From contig CALFEZ010000223.1 of assembly GCA_937957895.1 (NCBI GenBank), positions 1-7,118 on the forward strand: a DNA stretch of 7,118 bases, read 5' to 3'. The position numbers were made by a program, and so were the translations under genes. Within the stretch, counting starts at the first letter, position 1; each line of letters begins with the position of its first letter. Under the pieces are notes generated by a model, which searched no databases, was not told the DNA's origin, and worked only from the letters and a program-made list of their open reading frames with translations. Of the stretch, positions 6,494 through 7,118 are shown piece after piece. The DNA is from an uncultured Erysipelotrichaceae bacterium (GTDB lineage Bacteria; Bacillota_I; Bacilli_A; Erysipelotrichales; Erysipelotrichaceae).

Positions 6494-7118
6494 ACACACT
6501 CTATTTCCTGACCCAACAAACGATGTTTTATTCGATCCCACTATTGGTCGTTGCATTGGGAGGGATGTTTTCCGAACGAAGCGGCGTCATCAATATTGCG
6601 TTGGATGGTATCATGGTCACTGGTGCTTTTGTCAGTTTGTTCTTTATGAATCAAATGCAAGATCGGATCACGGGACAAACATTGCTATTGATTTGCCTTG
6701 TGATCGCAGCTGTATCTGGAATGATTTTGGCATTCTTTCACGCTTATGCGTCTGTGTATCATAATGCCAATCAGGTTATCAGTGGAACTGCGTTGAACAT
6801 GTTTGCTTATGCATTTGCGGTTTTTACCCCACGCATGATCTTTGGCTTTCAACAAGTCACATTCATCAATCAATATCGTATCCCGGCAGTGCCGTTTTTA
6901 TCACAGATACCGGTCATTGGTCCGATGTTCTTTACAAATGCATATATCACAACATATCTTGGTTTTGCCATTTTGCTCATCGCTACTTTTGCCTTGCTGA
7001 TGACTCGATTTGGTTTGCGCTTGCGCGCTTGCGGTGAACATCCACAGGCAGCAGATGCTGCCGGTGTCAAAGTCAGAAGGCTACGTCTATCCGGTGTTTT
7101 GATTTCCGGTGCTCTTGC
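6490..7118 (+). CDS. nupQ: nucleoside ABC importer permease 2, 3'-partial
   Basis: Second membrane subunit of the nucleoside importer. 209 codons are visible before the window ends; relatives run to about 300-320 residues, so roughly a third is missing. The reading frame is open to the last base. Family marks include FSERSGVINIALDGIM (27-42), where relatives often have E instead of D39, and NQVISGTALNMFA (94-106). The coupling loop FGLRLRACGEHPQAADAAGV (174-193) corresponds to the loop at 217-238 in NupP. Hydrophobic helices are visible around 12-26, 36-56, 67-88, 94-111 and 156-173. The ATG shares four bases with the nupP stop (ATGA) and has a good ribosome binding site. Symbol given by order and family resemblance to Bacillus nupQ. 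Confidence 0.92.
   Translation, partial: MNTLYFLTQQTMFYSIPLLVVALGGMFSERSGVINIALDGIMVTGAFVSLFFMNQMQDRITGQTLLLICLVIAAVSGMILAFFHAYASVYHNANQVISGTALNMFAYAFAVFTPRMIFGFQQVTFINQYRIPAVPFLSQIPVIGPMFFTNAYITTYLGFAILLIATFALLMTRFGLRLRACGEHPQAADAAGVKVRRLRLSGVLISGAL

Noticed and set aside
5996..6556. 186-codon open frame on the minus strand across the nupP/nupQ junction
   Set aside because: It lies wholly opposite two well-supported permease genes whose family motifs read cleanly on the + strand. Its product is Cys/Ser/His-rich with no recognisable domain, typical of a shadow frame.
2700..7118. The transporter as a novel system
   Set aside because: Gene order, lipobox, tandem ATPase with a degenerate second site and paired permeases match the known Bmp/Nup nucleoside importers; only its control regions are unusual.

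Overview
The window looks like a chromosomal housekeeping segment from a low-to-moderate GC Gram-positive bacterium (Bacillota or a close relative such as Erysipelotrichales, Izemoplasmatales or Acholeplasmatales). Four things point this way: a SpoIIIE/FtsK protein whose membrane, motor and gamma parts read like those of Bacillus, an N-acylated substrate-binding lipoprotein for an ABC importer, GGAGG-type ribosome binding sites, and CcpA-like (cre-like) operators. Tryptophan is encoded by TGG and TGA is used as a stop, so the code is standard rather than Mycoplasma-like. No species can be named from this evidence. All genes lie on the + strand, with no mobile element, tRNA, rRNA or CRISPR.

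Layout: (1) 1-2091, a DNA translocase of the FtsK/SpoIIIE family, cut at its 5' end by the window. (2) 2072-2611, a small four-helix membrane protein of unknown function. It overlaps the end of ftsK, and a terminator-like hairpin with a T7 run lies inside its first codons. (3) 2612-2699, a short control region with a cre-like operator, a good sigma-A-type promoter and a small leader hairpin. (4) 2700-3785, a BMP/PnrA-type nucleoside-binding lipoprotein, closed by a strong intrinsic terminator. (5) 3823-3888, a second control region carrying the same operator decamer and a perfect TATAAT. (6) 3889-7118, the rest of the transporter: a double-domain ATPase and two membrane permeases. These three genes overlap by 8 and 4 bases, and the last one runs off the window.

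Genes 4-6 have the order and content of the Bacillus nupN-nupO-nupP-nupQ nucleoside ABC importer. The lipoprotein catches the nucleoside outside the membrane, the two permeases form the channel, and the tandem ATPase drives transport. The binding protein has its own promoter and terminator and the channel/ATPase genes have another promoter, both next to a shared operator-like sequence. This suggests co-regulation with separately set expression levels. There is no intergenic stretch above about 105 bases.

Nothing here is clearly a new biological system. The points most worth a second look are the paired operators, the hairpin embedded in the start of the small membrane gene, and the uncharacterised membrane protein itself.
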